A stretch of 64,000 nucleotides of DNA from Strigamia acuminata (GCA_949358305.1 OX442315.1:20486427-20550426); one strand, 5' to 3'; positions 49,514 to 59,900 are shown, counted from the first letter of the stretch. The notes: generated by a model not told the origin, from the letters alone. Program-made: numbers and translations.

Positions 49514-50219
49514 ACAAGTCTGAACGCACGACATTTGTGATTGCGCGTTTTCTTCAATTTTTTCGCAAATAATAATACGTATACATAGTATCTATAAAGA
49601 AATAAAGTTTGTAAATTTAAGTAAATGGGATTTCAATCATTTAAATCAGTCAGGAAAAAACATAAACAACATAACGAAGAACCGGTAATGATGTTGAAAC
49701 ATTTGTTCAGAATCAGTTACTCAGGAGTGGAAACAAATTTTTCCTTGGGGAGTCATACATATTTTACTGTTTACCGTATTTTACCGAATAAGAGTCGCCC
49801 TCGAATAGTAGCCGCGCCTATATACGTTTAATGAACATAATAGTTAGATATTGGCCACTATTTAAAATAAGAGCCGCCCCCGAATTAAAGCCGCAGCTCA
49901 AAGTGGCAGTTTTGACTAAGAGCCGCGGCTCTTATTTGGTAAAATACGGTATTTATTTATTGAAAACTAACACTCCGATGGAGTTGGTACACAAGAAAAA
50001 CATATTACAATTAATTTGAGGTCTGCCTGAATATAAGCTTAATCCTTAAGCTTCATCGTGAAATGGCGGCAGTGGTGGAGACATATTGTTCGTGTTTTGC
50101 ACATAAAAACAAACTTTATCCAGGTTGATCGATAAGGTACTGTCCATGTAGGTACTCCGGTGAATATTAATTTCGATGTTATAACATCTTGATGAGCGAT
50201 TTTCTGTTGTGACAAAGCC
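49514..50219. other. Downstream flank of the membrane-protein gene
   Basis: This holds the 3' UTR (an aataaag signal near 49600), the MITE (49772-49951), and about 270 bp of unremarkable sequence up to the GC-rich island. The minus-strand frame 50039-50488 runs from the island into this flank (EALSQQKIAHQDVITSKLIF near its end); its non-repetitive end is mildly protein-like, but no family is recognised. Confidence 0.45.
49772..49951. mobile_element. MITE with TA-flanked terminal inverted repeats
   Basis: The left end reads TACCGTATTTTACCGAATAA and the right end is its reverse complement with one change (TTATTTGGTAAAATACGGTA). The inverted arms continue into GAG-CCGC. The arms start and end in TA, consistent with TA target duplication, as in Tc1/mariner-type MITEs. 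The core (about 130 bp) has no ORF and repeats gagccgcc/gccgc motifs. It lies in the 3' flank of the membrane-protein gene. Confidence 0.8.
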
Positions 50220-50277
50220 TCGATATTGACTTTGTTTTCGATCGTGGTCACTCGTTTGGCTTCGACTCGGCCGCCCG

Positions 50278-50453
50278 CTATTGTGCTTCGCCCGCCGCCA
50301 GTGCTCCGCCCGCCGCCAGTGCTCCGCCCGCCGCCAGTGCTCCGCCCGCCGTTGTGCTCCGCTCGCCGTTGTGCTCCGCTCGCCGTTGTGCTCCGCTCGC
50401 CGTTGTGCTCCGCTCCCCGTTGTGCTCCGCTCGCCGTTGTGCGCCGCTCACCG
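50278..50453. repeat. 17/18-bp GC-rich minisatellite
   Basis: About ten head-to-tail units. Four are about 18 bp (core cagtgctccgcccgccgc, the first degenerate). Six are 17 bp (gttgtgctccgctcgcc), some with single changes. Mixed 17 and 18 unit lengths shift the reading frame, which argues against a coding repeat. Confidence 0.85.
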
Positions 50454-51061
50454 CCTGGGTCCGGCTCCTTCGGCCGCCGACGTGGCATCCGCGTGTTCTC
50501 TCTGTGTTACTTGACACTCCTCATTTTTATGGAGAAAGTGGGCCGCTCACCGCTGACCTCACCCACGTGAGCGCATCTCATCACTTGTCACCCTCGCTTT
50601 GGCCACCCTCGCGTCGGCCACTTGCCACGCTGGCATCCGTGTGGCCCACTGCGCCACCTACGCATCCGCGTGGCCCGCTCGCCGCCCTCGCTTCGGCCAC
50701 CCTCGCGTCGGCTGTTTGCGGCGCTGGCTTCCGCGTGGCCCGCTGCGCCATCTCCGCATCCGCATGGCTGCTCGCCGCCCCGGTGATCCGCATCCGCGTT
50801 GGCCGCTCGCCGCCCCGTGTCCGCGCGGCTTGCTTTCCGCCTGCCTATTTGCGTTGGCCACTCCTTTCTGCCCGCGCAACAGAGTAGCCCGCTTGCCAAT
50901 TGCGCATCTGCGGTGGCCATTCCTTGCCGACCCAGCATCCACGTGGGCCTTTCGCCGTCGGCGGACTCTGTTCGCTGCCCCTGTCACCAGACCCGGATCG
51001 CCGACATCTGCCGCTGTTTCCGCGAGTCACCGTCTTCGAACTCGGAATGCCGACGAACACC

Positions 51062-51133
51062 GGATTCGGACTCCTGCTAGCCAATGGATTCAGACTCCTG
51101 CTAGCCAATGGATTCAGACTGCTGCTAGTCACC
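51062..51133. repeat. 24-bp tandem repeat, three copies
   Basis: Three units of ggattcagactcctgctagc plus caat, with few substitutions, lie at the right part of the GC-rich island. The unit length is a multiple of three, but there is no supporting ORF. Confidence 0.85.
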
Positions 51134-51161
51134 AGTTGTTTGCAACCACTGGCTTCCCCTC

Positions 51162-51820
51162 TCAACATCTTTTCTGGATTTTGGAGTCTTTAGGGGGAGT
51201 GCGACTGTAAATGCGGTTATTACACAAATCTTTATCGCACTTGCATATGGTTTCCACTATTCCACGACCATCGTCGTGTGTTTCACATTTGGTTTCATCT
51301 GAAGCATCGACACATGTTTTCTTAATAATTTCTAAAATTAAAACCAAAAAAAAAATTCAAAAAGAAAGCAATAAATAAACAAGTTGAATTTAAAAATTAA
51401 AATTCGGTTTTTAAAATTACTATTTTTCTTTTTCGTAACTATATTTTCCCTTCTGACTTATTTTTAAGTGTTAAATTAAAATATGCTGTTTTCATCTGTT
51501 TTCACCCTTGTACAGATTACCCAAAGATTAATTTAACAACACCAACACAAAACTTCAGAAAATACGAAGCTTACTCTCATCGCGGATTAATCTTTCGGTT
51601 TTAAAGCAAACTTCTTGTTCGCCGCATTCCCTAGTAAATTTTTTGCTGTCGCAAGATGCCGGGTCCAAAGTTGAGTCGTATTCGTAGCACGTGAAGGCAA
51701 AACCTATCCACACATTACACAAGAGCAATTAAATTATACACATGCACTTTTTGACTGTTATTTTACACCACCATTAGGCAGAAACACGAACAAAAACACT
51801 CCCGATAAAATCAACTTCAT
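51162..51820 (-). CDS. Ly6/three-finger protein 1, C-terminus altered
   Basis: A secreted three-finger fold protein. Exon 1 (ATG 51820) is a signal peptide (MKLILSGVFLFVFLPNG). Exon 2 reads FAFTCYEYDSTLDPASCDSK then REC-VC-F. Exon 3 reads KKTCVDASDETKCETHDDG and ICKCDKDLCNN, the Ly6 signature end. The second cysteine of the usual CYxC start is Tyr here (CYEY), leaving one cysteine probably unpaired. After CNN the frame runs directly into the GC-rich island (IYSRTPPKDSKIQKRC, stop at 51162). It lacks the hydrophobic GPI-anchor tail that its neighbour keeps. It could be a secreted variant or a gene damaged by an insertion. Confidence 0.65.
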
Positions 51821-51829
51821 TTTGGACTT

Positions 51830-52253
51830 TGGAGCACTGCAGTTTGCAGACAATGTGGAATATTCAACGCCAATTCACTGAATTAAGGCAAGCCACGACG
51901 CTTACTTATTTATAGCCTCCCTAGCAAGTCAAAAACTTATTATTCTCATTCAGAAAATAATCTTTACTACCAAAGAGTCAACCATTCTCTCCCTCCAATT
52001 CAAATTGTCTCGTTCCCATTTTCAACGCAATTACCGAGGTTAAGTCTGCAAGTCTGCAATTCAATGAATGATTTTAATCTAATCTAAAGAATTGTTTTTA
52101 AAGAAACAAAACCTATGTTGGAAACAAAACGTGATTTATTTTAAACAAACCTATGAATTATTTTAAACACACCTATAGATTATTTTAAACAAACCCATAA
52201 GTTATTTTAAACAAGCCTATGAATTATTTTAACTTTTACACATTTAAATACAT
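51830..52253. other. Spacer between the two Ly6 genes
   Basis: About 420 bp with a locally repeated motif: four or five imperfect copies of attattttaaacaaacctat between 52130 and 52232. This small tandem repeat lies just past the 3' end of Ly6-2. A TATA-like tatttatagc near 51907 lies about 85 bp upstream of Ly6-1 on the coding strand. Confidence 0.5.
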
Positions 52254-52755
52254 TTAAATCAAGTGAACTAAAGTCGTTATAAACGTTAAGACGGACATAA
52301 TCAAGTTGTTGGTAATTCTGTCGTTAGCTTCGTTGCAGAGATGAGTCGAGCACGTACAAATGGTTTTATCTTCTTTGATACTGTGCACTTCGCATTTGTC
52401 AGATTCTTTCTCTCTCAGGGCCATACATTCTTTCAAAATGTAACCTGAAATAAGAAATAACAAATTAGGTTGTGTAAAATTAAAAATGTATAATATCTCA
52501 CTTTTTCCTTCGCGAACTTCCACTGTTTTCATGCACGATGGAAAATCAGCATTTGATGTGCAAACCTTGTTGAGCTCGCACGCCGTTTCGTTTTTTTGCG
52601 AGTTACATTCATAACAGTCGAGCGAAACTCCTAAACAGAAAAACATTAAAAAATGACATTAAAAATATACGCAAAACATACTTACCATTCTGAACAAACA
52701 CCAATGCGAGTATTCCGGTTAATACAACCAACAAATTCAATCCTGATTGACACAT
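52254..52755 (-). CDS. Ly6/three-finger protein 2, GPI-anchored type
   Basis: Exon 1 (52755 to about 52685) is a signal peptide (MCQSGLNLLVVLTGILALVF). Exon 2 opens with LDCYECNSQKNETACELNKV and CTSNADFPSCMKT. Exon 3 reads ILKECMALREKESDKCEV and ICTCSTHLCNEAND, giving all ten canonical Ly6 cysteines. The C-terminus (NNLIMSVLTFITTLVHLI) is a hydrophobic GPI-attachment signal with Asn/Asp upstream as the likely omega site. The stop is TAA 52256-52254. It is a tandem paralogue of the gene at 51162. A retrotransposon LTR ends 40 bp upstream of the start codon, so the native promoter has been displaced by more than 11 kb. Confidence 0.85.
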
Positions 52756-52867
52756 TATTGATGATTGGCAAATTAGCTTTGTAAATATCAAGACTTGTCG
52801 TGATTCGACTTTGTGGTTAAAGATAATAAATAATACACTCGGGAATACAATATATTTCAAATACTGC

Positions 52868-52873
52868 TTTATT
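52868..52873 (-). terminator. LTR polyadenylation signal (AATAAA)
   Basis: AATAAA on the minus strand, 72 bp before the end of the LTR. It would end genomic retroelement RNA in the 3' LTR. It also lies between the LTR promoter and the Ly6-2 gene, so read-through into Ly6-2 would have to bypass it. Confidence 0.5.
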
Positions 52874-53256
52874 AAAACACGCTTACTAATACAAATATAA
52901 GTCAAGATGTTTCCTGTGTTGGTCCTCGGATTCGGCTGCGAATACGAGTTGCCGCTAAACAATGGCGGATCCAATTGTTTAGTCCTACGCGTGGTCTATG
53001 TTTGTTGTCTAGGGTATTTCCACGTGTTATTATGAACACGCGAGAATTCGCTTTCTCGTGCGAATTAAACGAATATCGTTCGAATATTTATTCTAGCGTA
53101 GATTGGCTACGCTAAATAAACGTGGCTGTTGTACAGTTGAGATGGTCAGCGGGCACCGGTCCTCGATCAATCCGTGAAACGGCCTGAAAGGTGAGGTAAA
53201 TGGTGCTCTTGCTGAAATGTGGTAACTGTAGTGTCGTTTCCGGTCAAGTATCGGCG

Positions 53257-53263
53257 TTATATA
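53257..53263 (-). promoter_or_regulatory. LTR TATA box (TATATAA)
   Basis: On the minus strand TATATAA follows CRE and octamer motifs, in the order expected for a U3 promoter, and precedes about 385 bp of R/U5 before the AATAAA signal. Initiation is expected about 25-30 nt downstream, near 53230. Confidence 0.6.
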
Positions 53264-53274
53264 CTAACCGGAAA

Positions 53275-53291
53275 TGACGTCATATGCAAAT
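53275..53291. promoter_or_regulatory. CRE plus octamer in LTR U3
   Basis: A perfect TGACGTCA (53275-53282) is followed one base later by ATGCAAAT (53284-53291), the POU/octamer consensus. The pair lies just upstream of the LTR TATA box on the minus strand. Binding is inferred only. Confidence 0.5.
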
Positions 53292-53426
53292 CCTTCCGAT
53301 TATGCAGGTTCGCAGAAACACGAGACTAGTCAGTCTAGTCGGTATTTCTAGCGCGCTCTAGTGGCGAGTATTAGTAACACAATAATCACCGCTAATTACT
53401 TCTTCAGGTGATGCCGAATCACCACA

Positions 53427-53440
53427 CGTCCCTCCCCGAG
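53427..53440 (-). other. Polypurine tract
   Basis: The minus strand reads CTCGGGGAGGGACG immediately before the 3' LTR; the GGGGAGGGA core is the likely plus-strand DNA primer. Its position fixes the LTR boundary at 53426. Confidence 0.75.
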
Positions 53441-53625
53441 AATAAATCATCGGGGTCCCTTAAATAAAAGGAGGAACAATATCTAATCATAAAATAATCT
53501 TTTTATTTAAATGATGATGAATGGTGCATAAAATATTTTACATTCTTAAATAATTGATACGCAAACAAATAATAATAATTTCCTAGTTTGGAGAAGACAG
53601 TCTTCTCGTCACGATTTCTAATTAC

Positions 53626-56600
53626 TTATTTCTTCAAGTTATCGGCATAACTCGGCTTATCTTCCGAACTTGGTTCGTCCAGGTTGGGAGATGTGGTCAG
53701 TCTTGAAGAGTAGTCCGAGGGGTCTTCGCTCTCATTCAAGTAGAAACGTAGGTGTCCCGGCGCTTCCAGCGGATTTCCCGTTCGTTCGTGGGCCCAAATT
53801 GGTGGCAGGAAGGCCGACATACCTTGATTGGTGTGGTGGATTCTTTGGGCCTCGGCGATGCTGGTTGGTGCGCGATGGGCTCGGAGTAGTCGTTGATGTT
53901 GGATGAAGCGCTCGCCTCCGGCTCCGGCTTCGATAGCGTCCTTCATCCAGACGTAAAGAGAATAGCCACGATCTGGAGACTGGAGTAGTTTTGCCTCCGT
54001 GTCCTTCGTAAAGGACAACCCTGGGAAGTACATCCTGAGTCTGGCGGCGATTTGAGGCTCTGTCGTCTTTGGAACCTTCTTGCTCGACTTTGGGAGGAGC
54101 ATCTTTTTCTTGGGTTCCTTCTTCTTGAGCGGGACTGGTTCGGCCAGTGGCTCGGAGGGTCCCTTCTCCCTCGGCGGAGGCGGAGGAGGAGGCGTCGGAT
54201 CCCTGGGAACCGGAGTCTCTGCGGTTGGCGTGGCCGCCGAAGGTGACGGGAGCGAGCGTTGAATTATCGCTCGAACGTTCTGGTAGGAGGCCTCTGGATC
54301 CGGGTCCTGGGCCACCATTTGGGCTCGAATTACTGCCGCAGAGGGCACCAGACGTGTCCAGCTGTCTACGAGAGCCGGCGGAACTTGGAAACCCTCGTGG
54401 GCCACCACGATCCAGGCTGCTACAGCAACACGTGCGTTTCGGAAGGTGGCGGCGGCCAGCAAAATCGACATCAAGTCGGTAATGGCAACCACGATCCTCG
54501 TATTCCAATTTGGATGATCCCGATTTTTGTTCTGCGTATATTCAATTGAGATCCGCTGAAGGTTCGTGATGACGTTTTGGATCACGTTTTGTTGGTAGGA
54601 GTCCATCTCGCACAAAAGCGCTCTAGCTTGCTCCACGGTCGTTACCTCCAGAAACTGTTGCAACGTTACCTCCGAAGGGTTGATTGGAGTCGAGGCTTGG
54701 ATGACTGCTGGGGCTGGCAACATCGGATTGGGTCCCGTGGATGTCGTTGGCTGAGGCACAGATCTGACCAGACGTCTTGATTTTTCCGGTTCGGGCTTGT
54801 CCCAAACGATTGGAGTTCTCGTTGAAGTTGAGGCTTCGGGGATAGTTGGGAGAGGTTCGACTTTGGTCGGTCCAAAGCGAGCTTCTCGATGTCTGAGTTG
54901 TTCTTCAGAACTCAGTGTCGGTGCGCCGATTATCACTTTCTTGCGAAAGGCGCTTGGGAGGCTGACGCTGGATGTTACGCTTCTCGTCTGTGAGAGTTCC
55001 GGCTTGATGAAAGCACTTGGCGCCGTCTCTAGACTCGAGGCGGTCGAGGGAGTCGGGCGGTAGACTGGTTTCGGCTGCATTTGTTGGTATTTCATAACCA
55101 CCGCGAGGAGATCCGCCTGAGTATACATCTTCTTCTGCTCGGGGACCTCGTCGATAATCACTTCGTCGTCAATCTTCATCGGTTCGGGACTGTCCCAAAT
55201 CGATTTGATGACTTCACAGCGTCTCCTATCTCGCTGTCGTAATTCCTCTTCGCGATACGCTTTCCATGAACGTGCGCGACTCTCCGATCCTCTCCTTCTT
55301 CGTTCGTCCTGTAACCGGAGGTTCTCTCGTTCACGTCGGGCTTTCTCATCACGTTCGCGTAGGAACTCCTCTCGATGTCTATTCCAGGATTCCTTGTTTT
55401 CTTCCCGCCGTCGGAAGTAATTTCTACGATAATCGTCCCAATTTTCTTGGTTCCTATCGCGTCTGCGTTGATCCTCTCGACGGTCGGGGCGTTCGCGCAC
55501 ATTTTCTCTTCTTCGGCTGGTTGACGGGGCGTCCCTGGATTGAAATCGCGATGTTTGTGGGGCCTCCGTCTTTCCCAGGCGAGAGAGAGCGCTTGGTTTG
55601 GCCAGGCGTTTCTCTGTCGCGGGTTTCTTATTCTGCGCGCTGCTGGAAGTGCTTGGCTTGTCCAGGCATTGTTTCTTCGCTGAGCAGCCTGCTTCGTCGT
55701 GCTCGTTGGAGAGACGTTTCTCGGCTTTCTGGCGTTTGCGACCAAAGAAGCCCAAAAAATGCAATTGATGCATTGCTCGTTGCGAGGTGATGAAACCGTG
55801 TCTCGGTCTCCAATCTGGGCGGTCGGGCCGGTCTTCGCGGATCTGAAGGAGCCAAAACCTGATTTCCTCGGTCGAGTAACCGTCCGGCTGTAGATAATTG
55901 AAAACCTCGTCATGTGCGGTCCGCCTTACTTCTTCGTAATATGCCATATGGATCTGGTGTTTTTCTTCATCTGTTTCGGCGTCGCGCCATTGTTCGTAAA
56001 CGTCCCATCCTCGCTGGTCGTCAGGAAAGGCGGCTCGGATTAGTGGATTCGGGATTGGCGCTGGCGGGTCCATATTTCTCGAGATAACTGCCCGTAAAGC
56101 TGCTTGATATTGGCGCGGCATGTAGTGGATCAACGTTTGCTGGCTGGACCAGTAGCGGCTGATCGCACGGGACAATAAAAGGCGAATTTTCCATGGTTCA
56201 AAGTCGACCGCTTCTTCGAGCGCTTGTCGGAACAGTATGGGGATTACTTCGCGCCATAAGCTGCCTGCGGAAACTCTTTTCGGGTCGATTTGCCCCCACG
56301 TAGTGCGATATCCGTCCTAAATATTAGAATATTAATAAATATATTAGGATCGTTGATTAATTTGTCATATTTTTGTAGAGATTCTTTCGTCTAACACAAG
56401 ATGGCGTCATGGTCGGCCATGTGCTTTTCGACCACGTGTTTTGAAGTTAATTTTTCTTTCGGTATTTGATTAATTTTGATAATTTGTCACTTAAAGTTAA
56501 ATTATTTTTTCGTTTGTGGTCAGTCCACGAACTTATTTCGTATTTTTGATTATCGATACTTGAATTTTTTCTATTTTTTTTTTTTTTTTTTTACTTACGT

Positions 56601-56751
56601 CGGGTTGGACATCGGGTTCATTGGGTTCGTCCCAATTTCCCTCTTCGTTGTTTACAATGATTTGTAACAAATCCACTTGATCTTCATCGTCATCCTCGGA
56701 AGCGTTGTTTACGGCCCGTTCAATTTCTTTCTTCCAATCATTTCTTTTCAT
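53626..56751 (-). CDS. Retrotransposon ORF3, spliced, function unknown (not envelope-like)
   Basis: Exon 1 (56751-56599, 51 codons) starts MKRNDWKKEIERAVNNASED, is strongly acidic, and ends exactly at a consensus GTAAGT donor in phase 0. The acceptor (atatttag) is at 56317, and exon 2 runs 56316-53626 in the same frame, giving about 947 residues. A TTG-started reading at 56175 is internal. Contents: a Trp-rich N-terminal helical part (LWREVIPILFRQALEEAVDF; ISRYWSSQQTLIHYMPRQYQ); a very basic Arg/Glu-rich coiled-coil block (about residues 265-380); a central helical segment (NTRIVVAITDLMSILLAAAT); a proline run (TPPPPPPP); and a basic then acidic C-terminus. There is no signal peptide, furin site or membrane anchor, so it is not an env gene. 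I do not recognise a family. It sits between pol and the purine tract. Confidence 0.7.
56317..56598 (-). other. Predicted intron in retrotransposon ORF3
   Basis: A 282-bp AT-rich segment bounded by GTAAGT and TTTAG on the minus strand, with an A20-like run after the donor. Removing it joins two long open frames in phase. The composition contrast with the flanking GC-richer ORFs supports a real intron. Confidence 0.65.
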
Positions 56752-56936
56752 TTTTCGGAAATTAATTTGATACTTTGATTTACGGCTGCCTCGAGGTGAT
56801 CGTCGCTTAGTCGGAGATGACAGTGATAAATGTGGGTCGGGTTAGAGGTTAACTATTAGTCTCATGTCATCTTTGATTGGTTTGGCCAATTAAGACGCAT
56901 TGTGGGACGTAACAGGTGTCCCCCCTGTGGTTGTTT

Positions 56937-59900
56937 TTATCGATTGTTTGAGACAATGGCCGGAGTCGCTTTTTGTTTTCCGACGAGTTTCCCGTCTTTT
57001 ATGAACGGGTTTGGCTTGTGTCGACGCATACCGTATATTTTATCAGGTTTGAGGATTCTTGTAGTCTTATTTTTGTTTGATTGCTTTCCTTTTTTAGGAG
57101 ATTCTTCGACTATTTCCTCCCTCTCCGAAATCTCATCCGGGGCGTCGGCCGCTTCGTGTGACTCATCTTGAACTAAATTGGTTGGGCCAGTTTGTTCATC
57201 TAAAAACATGTCGCGAATAATTGGATTTTGCGCTGGTTTCGTCTGATATTCCGTCCAAGCCTCTTGAGGAAACTCAGGTAAGTATGGAGTTAATTCTCGG
57301 GCGTGGATCGATCTAAAATTAACGTTGTCTGCCAATCTTTTTAGCTTGAAAGCGTTTCCGCCGTGGGCTTCGAGTATGACGTACGGGCCGTCGCGTTTGT
57401 CTGCTAAGCCTGCGTGGACCCCCTTATCGGCGCTGGACTGAATATGTGTGTCTTTCCAGACGAGGTCATTGACTTTAAAATTGCAGAAGGGCCGATCCTT
57501 TCCAGCAATGCTAATACGATCTCTCATGTCGAATATGTGTGACATCATGTGCTGATAAGTGGCCGAAATTATTTGCTCCAGTCTGTCGACATAAATATGA
57601 GGCTTCTCAGGATCAATTTCCAGTATTTCCTCCGGTATTCGTGGGTCCCAGGGTACTCTGAGTTCCCGAGCGAAGTTTAGAAACGCGGGAGAAAATTTGC
57701 GGTTCCTTGAGATCGTTGTGCGGATGCTGAAGGCAATTTCACGAAGATATTCGTCCCAGCTGGAGTGAACATCGGTGAAAATTGCTAGTGCATATTTTAT
57801 ATCGCGATTTAACCTTTCGACGGGATTGGCCCGTGGATTATAGGTTGATGTATATGATGTCTCGATGTCGAATTTTTTACAGAAGTCTTTGTACAAATTT
57901 GACGCGAATTGTGGTCCATTATCGGAGATTAATTTTCGAGGGAATCCAAAATGAAGCGCCACTTCGTACAAACATCGAATGATTTTTTGCTTAGTTGGTC
58001 TCTCCATTGGAAAGAGTTCGGGCCATCCAGTCGCGACATCCATGATTACTAATATATATTTGTTTTTATTGGATGACGTGGGCTTTGGGCCCATTAAATC
58101 CACGCTCCAGCAATCGAAGGGTGCGAAAGGGCCAAGTGAGATTCTCTCGTAGCTCTTGGGCGTCCTCGGCTTGCACGCTTGGCATCTGGGGCAGTGATGA
58201 ATAAAACGAACGATATCTCGGGTCATTTTTGGCCAGAAATAAAGTTGATTTGCTCGGTAGATCGTTCTGGCCACTCCAGAATGTCCGGCGAGCGGGTGTC
58301 CGTGGACCATCCACAGAAACCTTGTCAGCAGACTCCTGGGTATAACGACTTTCATCGAAGTTCCCGTCTCCGTCAGATCATCGCGGAAATTCGGGTGGTG
58401 TTTTAGTAGAAGTCCATCCTCGATTAAGTACGTGGAGGCTTCTCTTTCGAATTCTTCGCGTTGGATTTCGTCGAAATTCTCGTCGGGAAATTTTTTATCT
58501 GTGATGAAGTTTCGATAAGTTTTACAGAAGTCGTCTGTCATCTGGGCGGCTATTAATTCGTCCCTGGTGGGCGGCTTACTATTCGTCCCCTTGCTTACGT
58601 GGGCGACGAATGCTCGAACGTACTTGTCGGAGATTCGAGGTTCTATCGTTAGCTCGTAATTTGGGTGAGCGTCCTTGACAGACTGGTATGCTCGGAGCCA
58701 ATAATTGTAATAATTTTGGTCTCCTGACTCGAGTTTCTCCTTGGGTAATTCGTTTAGCTTTTTAAATTCCCATTTTCGGACGGGGTTCGGACAGTAGAAG
58801 AGGCGTGAGTCGTCCTCTCCGCAGTCGGTCTCGTCTTCGGGGTCTGAAGCTGGGGCTCGTGAGAGGGCGTCTGCCACGACGTTGAATTTTCCGGGTCGGT
58901 ATTCAATGATTAAGTCACAAGCCATTAATTCTAGCTGCCAGCGAGCCATTCTTCCGGACGGTTCCTTCAACGCCATTAACCACTTTAGTGCTTCGTGGTC
59001 AGTTTGTACGTTGAACTTGGTAAATTCCAGGTATGGTCTGAATTTTCGGATTGCCCAGACGACGGCTAGACATTCTAACTCTGTCGCATTATAATTCTTT
59101 TCGGCTGCTTGTAATTTCCGGCTGATGAACATCGTCGGGACCTCTAACACTACTCCGTCGATGTCATGCTTTTGAAGCAACGCAGCACCTAGGCCAATTC
59201 GACTGGCGTCGGTGTGAAGAGTGAATTCTCGATTAAGATCTGGTAGGGGAATTCGTTTTACATCGATCAGCATTTGTTTTATCTTGTTAAACGATGTTTC
59301 GCAGTGGTCAGTCCACTCGAAATCTTTATCGTTGCGTAACAGATCTGTGATGGGTGCCGCGACGTCTGCCAAATTTGGGAGCAATCGATTGAAGAAATTC
59401 ACCATGCCCATGAAACGTTGGACTCCTTTTACATCTTCCGGGGCGGGGAACTGGCTAATCGCCTGGGTCTTTTTCGGGTCGATGGATAGGCCACCTGTTC
59501 CGACTGTGTAACCCAGGAATGCCAATTCTTTGCGGCAAAATTTACTTTTCCCTGGATGAATGTTTAGACCGGCTTTTGTGAGTCGCTCCATGACGTCATT
59601 CACGTGTATCAGGTGGTCTTCAAAAGTTTGGGAGACTATGACTATATCATCGAGGTAAGCCCATGCGTATTTGTGTAAGGCATCGCCGAGAACTTTTTCT
59701 ATTAGTTTTTGAAAGGTGGCGGGTGCGTTTACTAACCCGAAGGGCATTACATTAAACATCAGTCGACCCTGTGGTGCCCAAAAAGCTGTTTTCTCTTTAT
59801 CCTCTTCCCGCAATTCAACCTGCCAGTAACCCTTGGACAAGTCCATGGTCGTGACCCAGTTAAATGGGGCGAGCTCCCGTAGAATCGCTTCTATTGACGG

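Larger units (their letters stand above)
50220..51195. other. GC-rich island, compositionally unlike its surroundings
   Basis: About 975 bp of strongly GC-rich DNA are embedded in AT-rich sequence. It is open in several frames on both strands only because GC-rich DNA lacks stop codons. The encoded strings are repetitive (RSTTASGAQRRAEHNGE, ARRCAPLAVVLRSPLC) and not protein-like. It contains two minisatellites (listed separately) and degenerate copies of cgcatccgcgtggcc. Its right edge (acagtcgcactccccc on the minus strand) falls inside the last exon of the first Ly6 gene. It is probably an inserted repeat or part of an unrecognised mobile element. Confidence 0.6.
52796..53426 (-). repeat. 3' LTR (631 bp)
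   Basis: It starts TGTCGTGATTCGAC and ends GCCGAATCACCACA, so the ends form a 14-nt imperfect inverted repeat bounded by TG...CA. On the minus strand it has a TATATAA box (53263-53257), an AATAAA signal (52873-52868) and the purine tract just outside. Its first 46 bp recur at 63955-64000. The U3 part carries a CRE (TGACGTCA) and an octamer. Confidence 0.92.

Noticed and set aside
50599-51210. 203-codon plus-strand ORF in the GC-rich island
   Set aside because: Open frames exist in most frames of both strands there because GC-rich repeats lack stop codons; the strings are repetitive with no domain.
53732-54508. 258-codon frame within the retroelement ORF3 region
   Set aside because: It overlaps the much longer ORF3 on the same strand in another frame and has no splice or start support.
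53626-56751. Retroviral envelope gene at ORF3
   Set aside because: There is no signal peptide, furin-like site, fusion peptide or membrane anchor; the product is charged and soluble-looking.
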